NCBI GenBank assembly: GCA_017609145.1 | Contig: JAFCEM010000042.1 | Location: 1-6,557, forward strand | Length of the DNA stretch: 6,557 bases | Reading direction: 5' to 3' | From: Candidatus Aenigmatarchaeota archaeon | GTDB taxonomy: Archaea > Aenigmatarchaeota > Aenigmatarchaeia > QMZP01 | Shown here: in pieces, positions 1 to 5,699 of the stretch | Position numbering within the stretch: the first letter of the stretch is position 1 | Layout of the letters: every line of letters starts with the position of its first letter | Made by a program: the position numbers and the translations under genes | The notes under the pieces: model-generated | Database searches by the model: none | Told to the model about the DNA's origin: nothing | The model's input: only the letters and a program-made list of their open reading frames with translations

Positions 1-761
1 CCCGCGGCAATGTTAATCTTTGCCTCTTTTATTATATTTTCTATTGGCTGGCACCTGAACTGTAGCATCGTCGGGTTGCAGAATTTGCAGCCCCTGCCGC
101 AGCCCCTTGCGATCTCAACAAGCCCATTTATGGTCGGTTTCCTTATCAGCGGTATGTTTTCCAGAGGCACAACCCCCCCATGAACGAAATTCGGAAGGGG
201 TTCATCATTCACAGCCTTCTTAAAAAGTTCTGCTGCCTGAAGCTCGCCTTCACCCAAGAAAACAGTATCGATACCCATCTTTGACCTTATCCTTTCATCC
301 TCGAGCTGCCATGCACCCGGGCCGCCGACAATGACCTTAATATCATATTTCCATATAAGCGAATTTGAGACGAGCTTCCTAAACGATGCTGCAGAGAAGG
401 TCTCCTTACCCAGTAGGCTTGAGAATGTCGTGGAAGCGGGTCCGAGTCCGAGTGGGTCATTGCTCGTCACGCCTATGACTCTCGTATCCTTATCAATTAC
501 TCTCTCGATGTCCTGGGGCCTGACAACAGCAACATCTTCCTCCGAGAATCCGCTGGCCAAAAGTATGGCTTCTATCTTTCTTGTGCCGCAATTAGCGAAC
601 ATTGCCCTGCCATCCTTTCCTTTCTTGATTGGCGGGCAGAATATTTTCTTGAAGAGCCACTCGGATATTACCGTAGGAAAACATGCAGCAAAGCCCAAAA
701 ACTCGTTGTTGTTGTACTCGCTCATCATGGTTTCGTCTGCAGTGAGGATAATCTTTGGCAT
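1..761 (-). CDS. B12-binding-type radical SAM protein, C-terminus outside window (partial)
   Basis: About 253 residues are visible from an ATG at 759-761; the gene runs off the left edge, so the C-terminal part of the radical SAM barrel is missing. The radical SAM [4Fe-4S] motif CxxxCxxC is clear at C221, C225 and C228, within the string VEIARGCGRGCKFC. The preceding ~210 residues form an alpha/beta region with GGPGAWQ (146-152) and GEGE (170-173), the layout of a cobalamin-binding-like Rossmann domain in front of a radical SAM domain. I see no DxHxxG motif, which many B12-radical-SAM enzymes lack. Proteins with this N-terminus (LTADETMMSEYN) are, from memory, common in methanogens and relatives, with no function I can name. 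The start has no Shine-Dalgarno site and lies about 25 bases from a TATA-like stretch, suggesting a leaderless mRNA. It is divergent from the geranylgeranyl-reductase-family gene, so a role in isoprenoid lipid modification is possible but inferred. Radical SAM assignment is firm; substrate unknown. Confidence 0.88.
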   Translation of the reverse strand, partial: MPKIILTADETMMSEYNNNEFLGFAACFPTVISEWLFKKIFCPPIKKGKDGRAMFANCGTRKIEAILLASGFSEEDVAVVRPQDIERVIDKDTRVIGVTSNDPLGLGPASTTFSSLLGKETFSAASFRKLVSNSLIWKYDIKVIVGGPGAWQLEDERIRSKMGIDTVFLGEGELQAAELFKKAVNDEPLPNFVHGGVVPLENIPLIRKPTINGLVEIARGCGRGCKFCNPTMLQFRCQPIENIIKEAKINIAA

Positions 762-819
762 ATTAGCAATTAGGACAGAAATTTTTTATGCTTTTATTTC
801 TTTTTCTTCACTTTTTTAG
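762..819. promoter_or_regulatory. Divergent, probably shared promoter region between radical SAM and reductase genes
   Basis: The 58 bases between the two divergent start codons contain a 21-base stretch (779-799) with a single G/C pair interruption, GC at 790-791. Read on the minus strand it gives CATAAAAAAT centred near 786, about 25 bases before the radical SAM start. Read on the plus strand it gives TTTTTTATGCTTTTAT centred near 790, about 30 bases before the reductase start. These are the distances expected for archaeal TATA boxes driving leaderless transcripts. Neither start codon has a Shine-Dalgarno sequence, which supports leaderless initiation. Whether one TATA element serves both directions or two overlap cannot be decided by reading. 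Confidence 0.5.
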
Positions 820-1872
820 ATGGACACGGAAATGCAGTGTATGCATGATGTTATTGTTGTCGGTGCCGGTCCGGCAGGTCTCTATGCAGCCAAGCTGCTG
901 AAGGAGAAAGGCCTTGATATTCTTGTAATAGAGGAGCATGAAAACATAGGCGAGCCAAACCACTGTTCAGGGCTGGTCTCAACTAATTTGGAGAAGCTTG
1001 TTCCTGTAGAGGATGATTTTCTTGAGCACACGGTTTCAGGTGCAGTGATGCACACGCCCGCAGGTGACATTAAGTTGCAAAAACCCGGAATCGCTGCATA
1101 TGTAATCAATCGGCCTGTTTTTGACCGTTCGCTCGCAAAAGGCCTTGAGCCCTTGATAACCCACGCAAGATGCAAATCCGTTACCATAGAAAGAGGCTGT
1201 GCTGTTGTCAGGACGGATAAAGGCGACCTCAAATCCAGGCTTGTGCTTGGTTGCGACGGCCCGGGTTCCGTTGTTGCCAAGGCAATAGGCACGGGCCCGA
1301 GGGAGATGCTCAAGGGAGTAATAGCCATTGAAAATACCAAAGATACATCAGAGAACGTGGAGCTCTGGTTTGACAAGAAAGCAGCACCAGATGGCTTTCT
1401 CTGGAAAATTCCGCGTGGCGGCAGAACAGAGTACGGTATGATGTCTACTATGGCAGGGTTTGAAAGATTGACAAGCTTCTTCAAAAATGATTTCAATGCG
1501 CCGGGTATTGAAAAGTTCGGTGGGTTTGTGCCAATAGGGCCCAGAAGAACTTATTCGGACAGGGTAATGATAGTGGGCGATGCGGCGGCGCATGTAAAGC
1601 CCTGGTCAGGCGGCGGAGTGATTTACGGCCTTACTGCTGCAGTGATAGCAGCAGAAATCGCGGGCAGAGCCATAGAAAAGAATGATTTCAGTGCAGACCT
1701 GCTCAGTGAGTATGAAAAGCGCTGGAGAGATGAAATCGGCAAGGGTATAACATTGGGGCTCATGTTCAGGGAGTTCTACAAGCAGGCAGATGAAGAAACA
1801 CTGAAGGATTTCTTCAGTGAAATGAAATCGGGAAAAGCAAACGAGCTTGATATGGATTTACTCGGGTTTTAG
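820..1872 (+). CDS. Geranylgeranyl reductase family FAD-dependent oxidoreductase
   Basis: A 350-residue flavoprotein of the geranylgeranyl reductase/PHBH-like group. In archaea this family hydrogenates double bonds of geranylgeranyl chains in ether lipid precursors, working at the membrane with FAD. Visible motifs: dinucleotide-binding GAGPAG (15-20) in a beta-alpha-beta fold, then an acidic strand end (VIEEH, 36-40); HCSG (48-51), in the position of the family's conserved Cys-Gly region; NRPVFDRSLA (97-106); GCDGPGS (144-150); FLWKIP (193-198), resembling the family's YxWxFP substrate motif; and the second FAD motif GDAAAHVKP with a GGG turn (253-266). It is shorter than the archaeal lipid reductases I recall (about 400-450 residues), mainly after the GD motif. 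ATG 820 was chosen because a TATA-like element lies about 30 bases upstream; ATG 841 (residue 8) is closer to the usual family start and is the alternative. It ends 4 bases inside the convergent DUF35 gene. Family firm; exact isoprenoid substrate inferred. Confidence 0.88.
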   Translation: MDTEMQCMHDVIVVGAGPAGLYAAKLLKEKGLDILVIEEHENIGEPNHCSGLVSTNLEKLVPVEDDFLEHTVSGAVMHTPAGDIKLQKPGIAAYVINRPVFDRSLAKGLEPLITHARCKSVTIERGCAVVRTDKGDLKSRLVLGCDGPGSVVAKAIGTGPREMLKGVIAIENTKDTSENVELWFDKKAAPDGFLWKIPRGGRTEYGMMSTMAGFERLTSFFKNDFNAPGIEKFGGFVPIGPRRTYSDRVMIVGDAAAHVKPWSGGGVIYGLTAAVIAAEIAGRAIEKNDFSADLLSEYEKRWRDEIGKGITLGLMFREFYKQADEETLKDFFSEMKSGKANELDMDLLGF

Positions 1873-2291
1873 GATGTTGAATCCCCTTTGTCAATCTCCC
1901 ATTTTATACCGTACTGTATAAGTCCCCTGTCACCGTCTTCAAACATGCGCCTGAACACCGGCCTGACACGCATCCCTATAGCCATGCCCTCTATGTTATT
2001 ACCCACTATCTGGCCGCTGATGTTCGTGCCTTCATCAAGCTTTATTATGGCCACAGCATAGGGCACGTACTTTTCGAACCCCTCAGGAGCTGTCCTTATT
2101 ATTGTGTATGAAATAATCTCGCCTTTGCCGCTGAAAGTCATCTCCTCTACCGTACCCTTTCTCCTACATTTAGGGCAAAGGCTTCTCGGTGGGAAAAAAA
2201 CACTGTTACATTTTGTACACCTCGTCCCCACCAGCCTGTATTTGGAACCCTGCAGTCTCCAGAACATGGGAACACTTGATTTGTATGTCAT
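1869..2291 (-). CDS. DUF35 zinc-ribbon/OB-fold protein, scaffold of the thiolase/HMG-CoA synthase complex
   Basis: A 140-residue protein of the DUF35 (Zn-ribbon plus OB-fold) family. It starts with an amphipathic helix region, then a rubredoxin-like zinc ribbon with CxxC pairs at C25/C28 and C39/C42, then an OB-fold from about residue 50 (GKGEIISYTIIRTAPEG) to about 120. In the published archaeal acetoacetyl-CoA thiolase/HMG-CoA synthase structure from a methanogen, the DUF35 protein bridges the two enzymes and shapes a shared CoA-binding site, so acetoacetyl-CoA is passed on without release. Its position as third gene behind those two enzymes here fits the same role. ATG 2291 was chosen over upstream in-frame codons, which lie inside the thiolase gene, because a strong Shine-Dalgarno match (AGGTGAT) sits 3 bases before it. 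The stop overlaps the stop of the convergent reductase gene by 4 bases (1869-1872). The last ~10 residues are polar and probably disordered. Confidence 0.92.
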   Translation of the reverse strand: MTYKSSVPMFWRLQGSKYRLVGTRCTKCNSVFFPPRSLCPKCRRKGTVEEMTFSGKGEIISYTIIRTAPEGFEKYVPYAVAIIKLDEGTNISGQIVGNNIEGMAIGMRVRPVFRRMFEDGDRGLIQYGIKWEIDKGDSTS

Positions 2292-2294
2292 TAT

Positions 2295-2301
2295 ATCACC
2301 T
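2295..2301 (-). promoter_or_regulatory. Ribosome binding site of the DUF35 gene
   Basis: On the minus strand AGGTGAT lies three bases before the ATG at 2289-2291 and matches the anti-Shine-Dalgarno end of 16S rRNA over seven bases. Its first two bases are the AG of the TAG stop codon of the thiolase gene (2300-2302). Termination and re-initiation are therefore likely coupled. This site decides the start of the DUF35 protein. Confidence 0.8.
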
Positions 2302-3457
2302 ACTCCGCCTTCAGTATGTGAACCACAGCTGTGGCGCCTGATCCCCCTATATTCAGCGCAAGGCCTGTTTTTGCGCCGTTGATCTGAAGCTTTCCACATT
2401 CGCCCCTTAGCTGTCTCACAAGGTCTGCTATCTGCCTGACACCCGTTGCTCCGACAGGGTGGCCGATTGACTTGAGCCCGCCTGTAGCATTTATCGGCAT
2501 CTCTCTGTCCCTTGCGATATTTCCTTTCTCCACAAAGCTTCCGCCTTTGCCCTTTTCACAGAAGCCCAAGTCTTCTATGGCCAGTATCTCATTTATTGAG
2601 AAGCAGTCATGCACCTCTGCCACATCAATTTCACCGGGGCTTAAACCTGCCTGGCCATATGCGATCTTTGCGGCCGCTTTTGTGGCAAGCATCTCCGTGA
2701 GGCTCTGCCTGTCATGCAGAGCGAGAGCATCGGATGCCTGGCCGCTTCCAGCTATCCATACTGGCTTCTCAAACTTCCTTGCCGCCTCTTCTGAAGCAAG
2801 AACAACCGCTGATGCACCGTCTGTTATTGGCGAACAATCAAGCAGTCTCAGCGGATCTGCGATCATTGGTGATTTAAGTACCTGTTCCACACTGACCTCA
2901 AAGGGGAATTGCGCCTTTTCATTAAGCGCGCCGTTTTTATGATTGTTCACACTGACCAGCGCAAGCTGTTCCCTTGTTGTTCCAAAGCTTTGCATGTGCG
3001 CCCTTGTGAGCAGTGCATAGAGACCGACAAAGGTCAGACCAATTGCAGATTCCCATTCCTGGTCAGCGGCTCCCATGAGCGCGGCCGATGCTGTCTCACC
3101 TCTGATGTCAGTCATCTTTTCCGCACCTGCGGCAACGACTATGTCATACTGTCCGCTCAGTATAGACATATATGCCTCCCTGAATGCAAGGGCGCTGGAT
3201 GCGCATGCCGCCTCGCATCTAGTTGCGGGTATTGGCAACAGCCCTGACTGGTCGGCTGCGAGAGAAGAAAGATGCTCCTGGCTCACGAACTTTCCGGCAG
3301 ACATGTTACCTATATACAGTGCCTGTATGCTGCTCCCTTCTACTCCGGCGTCTTTGAGCGCGAGCGCACCTGCCTCTGTTGAAAGGTCCCTCAATGAGCT
3401 GTTCCAGTGCTCACCAAATTTGGTCTGACCAACGCCAACAACAGCTACTCGTTTCAT
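2300..3457 (-). CDS. Archaeal acetyl-CoA C-acetyltransferase (acetoacetyl-CoA thiolase)
   Basis: A 385-residue thiolase of the archaeal/SCP2-like type. It condenses two acetyl-CoA to acetoacetyl-CoA, the first step of the mevalonate pathway. Residues from ATG 3457: start MKRVAVVGVGQTKFGE; catalytic cysteine C85 in CEAACASS; H283 in the HDCFS motif; H333 in GHPVGATG; and the C-terminal NIGGSGAT loop (369-376), where classical thiolases carry a Cys-Gly motif. The condensation is unfavourable, and in archaea it is pulled forward by the complex with HMG-CoA synthase encoded just upstream. A GTG at 3466 is in frame and would add three residues, overlapping the HMG-CoA synthase stop as GTGA. I prefer ATG 3457 because family members begin almost exactly there and because GTGAT at 3462-3466 can serve as its ribosome binding site. 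Some annotations call such proteins acetyl-CoA acetyltransferase or SCP-x-type lipid-transfer thiolase; the operon argues for the mevalonate role. Confidence 0.93.
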   Translation of the reverse strand: MKRVAVVGVGQTKFGEHWNSSLRDLSTEAGALALKDAGVEGSSIQALYIGNMSAGKFVSQEHLSSLAADQSGLLPIPATRCEAACASSALAFREAYMSILSGQYDIVVAAGAEKMTDIRGETASAALMGAADQEWESAIGLTFVGLYALLTRAHMQSFGTTREQLALVSVNNHKNGALNEKAQFPFEVSVEQVLKSPMIADPLRLLDCSPITDGASAVVLASEEAARKFEKPVWIAGSGQASDALALHDRQSLTEMLATKAAAKIAYGQAGLSPGEIDVAEVHDCFSINEILAIEDLGFCEKGKGGSFVEKGNIARDREMPINATGGLKSIGHPVGATGVRQIADLVRQLRGECGKLQINGAKTGLALNIGGSGATAVVHILKAE

Positions 3458-3461
3458 AACA

Positions 3462-3466
3462 ATCAC
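3462..3466 (-). promoter_or_regulatory. Probable ribosome binding site of the thiolase gene
   Basis: GTGAT on the minus strand lies four bases before ATG 3457 and pairs with the 5' part of the anti-Shine-Dalgarno sequence (AUCAC). It contains the TGA stop of HMG-CoA synthase (3463-3465), mirroring the arrangement at the thiolase-DUF35 junction. The match is shorter than at the downstream gene, and the same bases include the alternative GTG start, so the assignment is moderate. Confidence 0.5.
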
Positions 3467-4500
3467 ATCCTAAGCTTGCCCCTAAGTTTAACATAGGTTC
3501 CATAGTCGATATTCTTCTTGTTCTTAAGGTAATACTCTGTCTTTGGTGCCATATCCCTTCTTTCGATTATCCTGTCCGTGACCATGAAGGAGAATGAATC
3601 AGACCCCGCGCCCGAGCCATAGGATGTCATGAGAATCCTCTGCCCCGGTTTGGCTATATCAAGCGTTGCGCAGAGTCCGACAGGGCTGGAGCCCGAATAG
3701 CAGTTTCCCATTCTCTTCACTACAAGTCCGGGAGCGATTTTTTCCATCGGAATGCCGAGTGTTTTTGCAGCTGCCGTAGGGAACTTGCCATTGGGCATAT
3801 GAAAGACAAAATAGTCAATATCATCGATATTCAGGGACAGTTTCTCCATGAGGTTCTTGGTTGCTGTTAGAACATGCCTGAAATATGCGGGCTTTCCTGT
3901 AAACCTGGCCCCATGCATTGGATAATCCTGCCTCTCCCTTCTCCAGAAATCGCTCGTATCGGTCGTAAAAGAACATGTGCCCTCGAGGATAGCAAGAGGA
4001 TCTTTTCCAAGCACGAACGCAGCACCACCCGCCGCTGCGGTATATTCCAGTGCATCACCGGGCTTGCCCTGCGCCGTATCAGCACCTATTGCCATTCCAT
4101 AGTCTATCTCGCCTGCTTTTATCAGCCCGTAGCAGCATTGCATTGCAGCGGTGCCTGCCTTGCAGGCAAATTCAAAATCAGCTAGCATGAGGGACGTACC
4201 CAACCCCAGTGCTTCAGCTACAACCGTGCCGCTGGGTTTCACAACATAAGGATGACTTTCTGATCCTATGTAAAGTGCCCCTATCTTTTTTGGATTAATG
4301 GCTGCCCTGAGCAGCGCATTCCTGCCAGCCTCAACTCCTATTGTAACAGTGTCCTCATCGCTCTCAGGCACGCTTTTTTCATCCACAATCAGTCCTTTCC
4401 GAAAATTCTCTGCGTTAGTACCCCACACTTTTGCTATCTCTTCAACGCTTATTCTGAGGCGCGGAACATAGGCTCCGTATCCAACTATACCAATATCCAT
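3463..4500 (-). CDS. Hydroxymethylglutaryl-CoA synthase, archaeal type
   Basis: A 345-residue HMG-CoA synthase that condenses acetoacetyl-CoA with acetyl-CoA to HMG-CoA, the committed carbon skeleton for mevalonate and archaeal isoprenoid lipids. The full catalytic triad is present: general base E81 in GSESHP, acyl-accepting C113 in FACKAGT, and H234 in FHMPNGK. Other family signatures are the start MDIGIVGYGAYVPRLRI, ADTAQGKPGD (140-149), GNCYSGSSPVG (265-275) and SYGSGAGSD (293-301). The length matches archaeal enzymes and is shorter than eukaryotic ones. It is the first gene of a three-gene operon with thiolase and DUF35, 5 bases before the thiolase ATG. The start has no Shine-Dalgarno site, and TTAAAAA on the minus strand lies about 29 bases upstream, suggesting a leaderless transcript. 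Nothing is missing or unusual in the reading frame. Confidence 0.96.
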   Translation of the reverse strand: MDIGIVGYGAYVPRLRISVEEIAKVWGTNAENFRKGLIVDEKSVPESDEDTVTIGVEAGRNALLRAAINPKKIGALYIGSESHPYVVKPSGTVVAEALGLGTSLMLADFEFACKAGTAAMQCCYGLIKAGEIDYGMAIGADTAQGKPGDALEYTAAAGGAAFVLGKDPLAILEGTCSFTTDTSDFWRRERQDYPMHGARFTGKPAYFRHVLTATKNLMEKLSLNIDDIDYFVFHMPNGKFPTAAAKTLGIPMEKIAPGLVVKRMGNCYSGSSPVGLCATLDIAKPGQRILMTSYGSGAGSDSFSFMVTDRIIERRDMAPKTEYYLKNKKNIDYGTYVKLRGKLRM

Positions 4501-4610
4501 GATGTTATTGATTACTACAGAAACCTTTTTAAGGCTTTCAGAGGGGGTTCGGCATTCAGCGCTGTTGTGTGCTTAAAAATATAACCTTTATACAATTAAC
4601 AGCGATTTGT
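4501..4610. promoter_or_regulatory. Divergent promoter region of the HMG-CoA synthase operon and the aminotransferase gene
   Basis: This 110-base gap separates two divergent starts and carries two separate TATA-like elements. On the minus strand CCTTAAAAAGG (4524-4534) is centred about 29 bases before the HMG-CoA synthase ATG; its CCTT/AAGG ends form a small inverted repeat. On the plus strand AAATATAA (4577-4584) lies about 30 bases before the aminotransferase ATG at 4611, and a second A/T stretch, TTTATACAAT (4587-4596), follows. Neither ATG has a Shine-Dalgarno site, so both transcripts are probably leaderless. A G-rich stretch at 4541-4547 lies between the two elements. I see no operator that I can name. 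Confidence 0.5.
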
Positions 4611-5699
4611 ATGATACCGATATCAAGGCCAGCTATCGGAAAGGAGGAACTAAAAGCCGTAAAGGAAGTTATTGAATCCGGAACACTTTCATCGGGCGCT
4701 GTGACCAAAGACTTTGAAAAGTGTTTTTCACAGTATATAGAAACAGAACATGCGATAGCAACCAGCTCCGGCACAAGCGCGCTTCAAGTTGGTATAGAAG
4801 CACTTGACATAAACAAGGGAAGCGAGGTAATAACGACACCTTTTTCTTTCATTGCAAGCTCCAACGCCCTGTTGTTTAACTATCTTAAGCCGGTGTTTGC
4901 TGACATAGACCCTGACAGTTTCAACATAGACCCAGAGGAGCTGGAGGAGAAGATAACGCAAAGGACGAGAGCCGTGCTTGTTGTCCATCTGTATGGAAAC
5001 CCCTGCAGGATGAAGGAAATTGTGGAACTTTGTGAGGATCATAATCTTATACTTATAGAGGATTGCGCCCAAGCGGCTGGTGCGGAATACTGCAACAGAA
5101 AAGTGGGGAGTTTTGGTGACATATCATGTTTCTCTTTCTATGCAACAAAGAATATGGTATCCGGAGAGGGTGGAATGATAGTAACCGGTAACGAAGAGCT
5201 TGCCGAAAGGGCAAGACTCCTGAGAAACCACGGACAGAACGGACAGTACAACCATGTTATGCTGGGTTATAACTACAGGATGACTGATATACAAGCAGCA
5301 ATAGCAAGAGAGCAGCTCAGAAAGCTTGACAAACTGAATGCTAAGAGAATAGAGAATGCAAAATTCCTGACAGAACAGTTGGCAGGTATAGAGAATATAG
5401 AAACCCCGACTGTTGGTAAGGACATAAAGCATGTTTTTCATCAGTACACAATAAAGGTTCTTGGGGGAAAGCGCGATGCAGTGCTGCAGGCATTGAATAG
5501 GAATGGTGTAGGAGCAAGGGTCTACTACCAGAAACCCATATATGCACAGCCCATCTACCAGAGGGTCGGTCTCGTAAGCCGCTGTCCTGTTGCAGAGGAG
5601 ATTGTGGATCAGGTTATTTCCCTGCCTGTGCATCCGATGCTCAGTAGAGCAGAGCTAAAGAGTGTTGTCAAAGGGGTTGAGAATGCTGTAAAAACATAG
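4611..5699 (+). CDS. DegT/DnrJ/EryC1/StrS family PLP-dependent sugar aminotransferase
   Basis: A 362-residue fold-type I aminotransferase of the nucleotide-sugar group, which moves an amino group from glutamate onto a keto sugar nucleotide in the cytoplasm. Visible features: N-terminal MIPISRPAIGKEEL; GTSAL (54-58) for phosphate binding; LYGNP (127-131); D151 in IEDCAQAAGAEY, which contacts the PLP ring nitrogen; the Schiff-base lysine K180 in SFYATKNM followed by SGEGGM; and GYNYRMTDIQAA (219-230). The C-terminal domain with KPIYAQPIY (308-316) is complete. ATG 4611 was chosen; a GTG at 4569 would add 14 residues, but it overlaps the likely TATA element and falls before the family's normal start. 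The facing gene encodes an oxidoreductase fused to an acyltransferase, the two activities that flank such an aminotransferase in WbpB-WbpE-WbpD-type pathways, so a 3-keto to 3-amino sugar reaction is my best inference. A 4-amino sugar (perosamine-type) is the alternative. Confidence 0.9.
   Translation: MIPISRPAIGKEELKAVKEVIESGTLSSGAVTKDFEKCFSQYIETEHAIATSSGTSALQVGIEALDINKGSEVITTPFSFIASSNALLFNYLKPVFADIDPDSFNIDPEELEEKITQRTRAVLVVHLYGNPCRMKEIVELCEDHNLILIEDCAQAAGAEYCNRKVGSFGDISCFSFYATKNMVSGEGGMIVTGNEELAERARLLRNHGQNGQYNHVMLGYNYRMTDIQAAIAREQLRKLDKLNAKRIENAKFLTEQLAGIENIETPTVGKDIKHVFHQYTIKVLGGKRDAVLQALNRNGVGARVYYQKPIYAQPIYQRVGLVSRCPVAEEIVDQVISLPVHPMLSRAELKSVVKGVENAVKT
5690..5694 (-). terminator. Possible T-tract terminator for the oxidoreductase-acyltransferase gene
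   Basis: Read on the minus strand there are five T in a row, 6 bases beyond the TAG stop at 5700-5702. Archaeal RNA polymerase can stop at short T-tracts without a hairpin. The tract lies inside the last lysine codons of the convergent aminotransferase gene. Five T is weak, so confidence is low. Confidence 0.25.

Noticed and set aside
438..456. Short tandem repeat of TCCGAG considered as a repeat element
   Set aside because: Only two copies, explained on the minus strand by the protein string Leu-Gly-Leu-Gly in the radical SAM gene.
331..819. A 162-codon open frame on the plus strand opposite the radical SAM gene
   Set aside because: It is antisense to a frame with a clear CxxxCxxC motif and family-like sequence, and its own translation is a low-complexity serine/leucine-rich string with no recognisable domain.
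1801..1817. Inverted repeat CTGAAG-N5-CTTCAG near the end of the reductase gene, considered as a terminator
   Set aside because: A six-base stem within coding sequence, 50 bases before the stop and with no T-tract following; likely chance.
2472..2942. A 156-codon plus-strand open frame inside the thiolase gene
   Set aside because: It is the reverse-strand shadow of a well-conserved thiolase frame; serine/alanine-rich with no family features.
4152..4168. A perfect inverted repeat, TGCCTGC-CTT-GCAGGCA, that could be a hairpin
   Set aside because: It falls exactly on the codons for the catalytic Ala-Cys-Lys-Ala-Gly stretch of HMG-CoA synthase, which explains the symmetry by codon choice; it is deep inside a gene with no T-tract after it.
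5124..5633. A 169-codon minus-strand open frame within the aminotransferase gene
   Set aside because: It is antisense to the PLP-lysine region of a complete aminotransferase, and its cysteine/tyrosine-rich composition is typical of a shadow frame.
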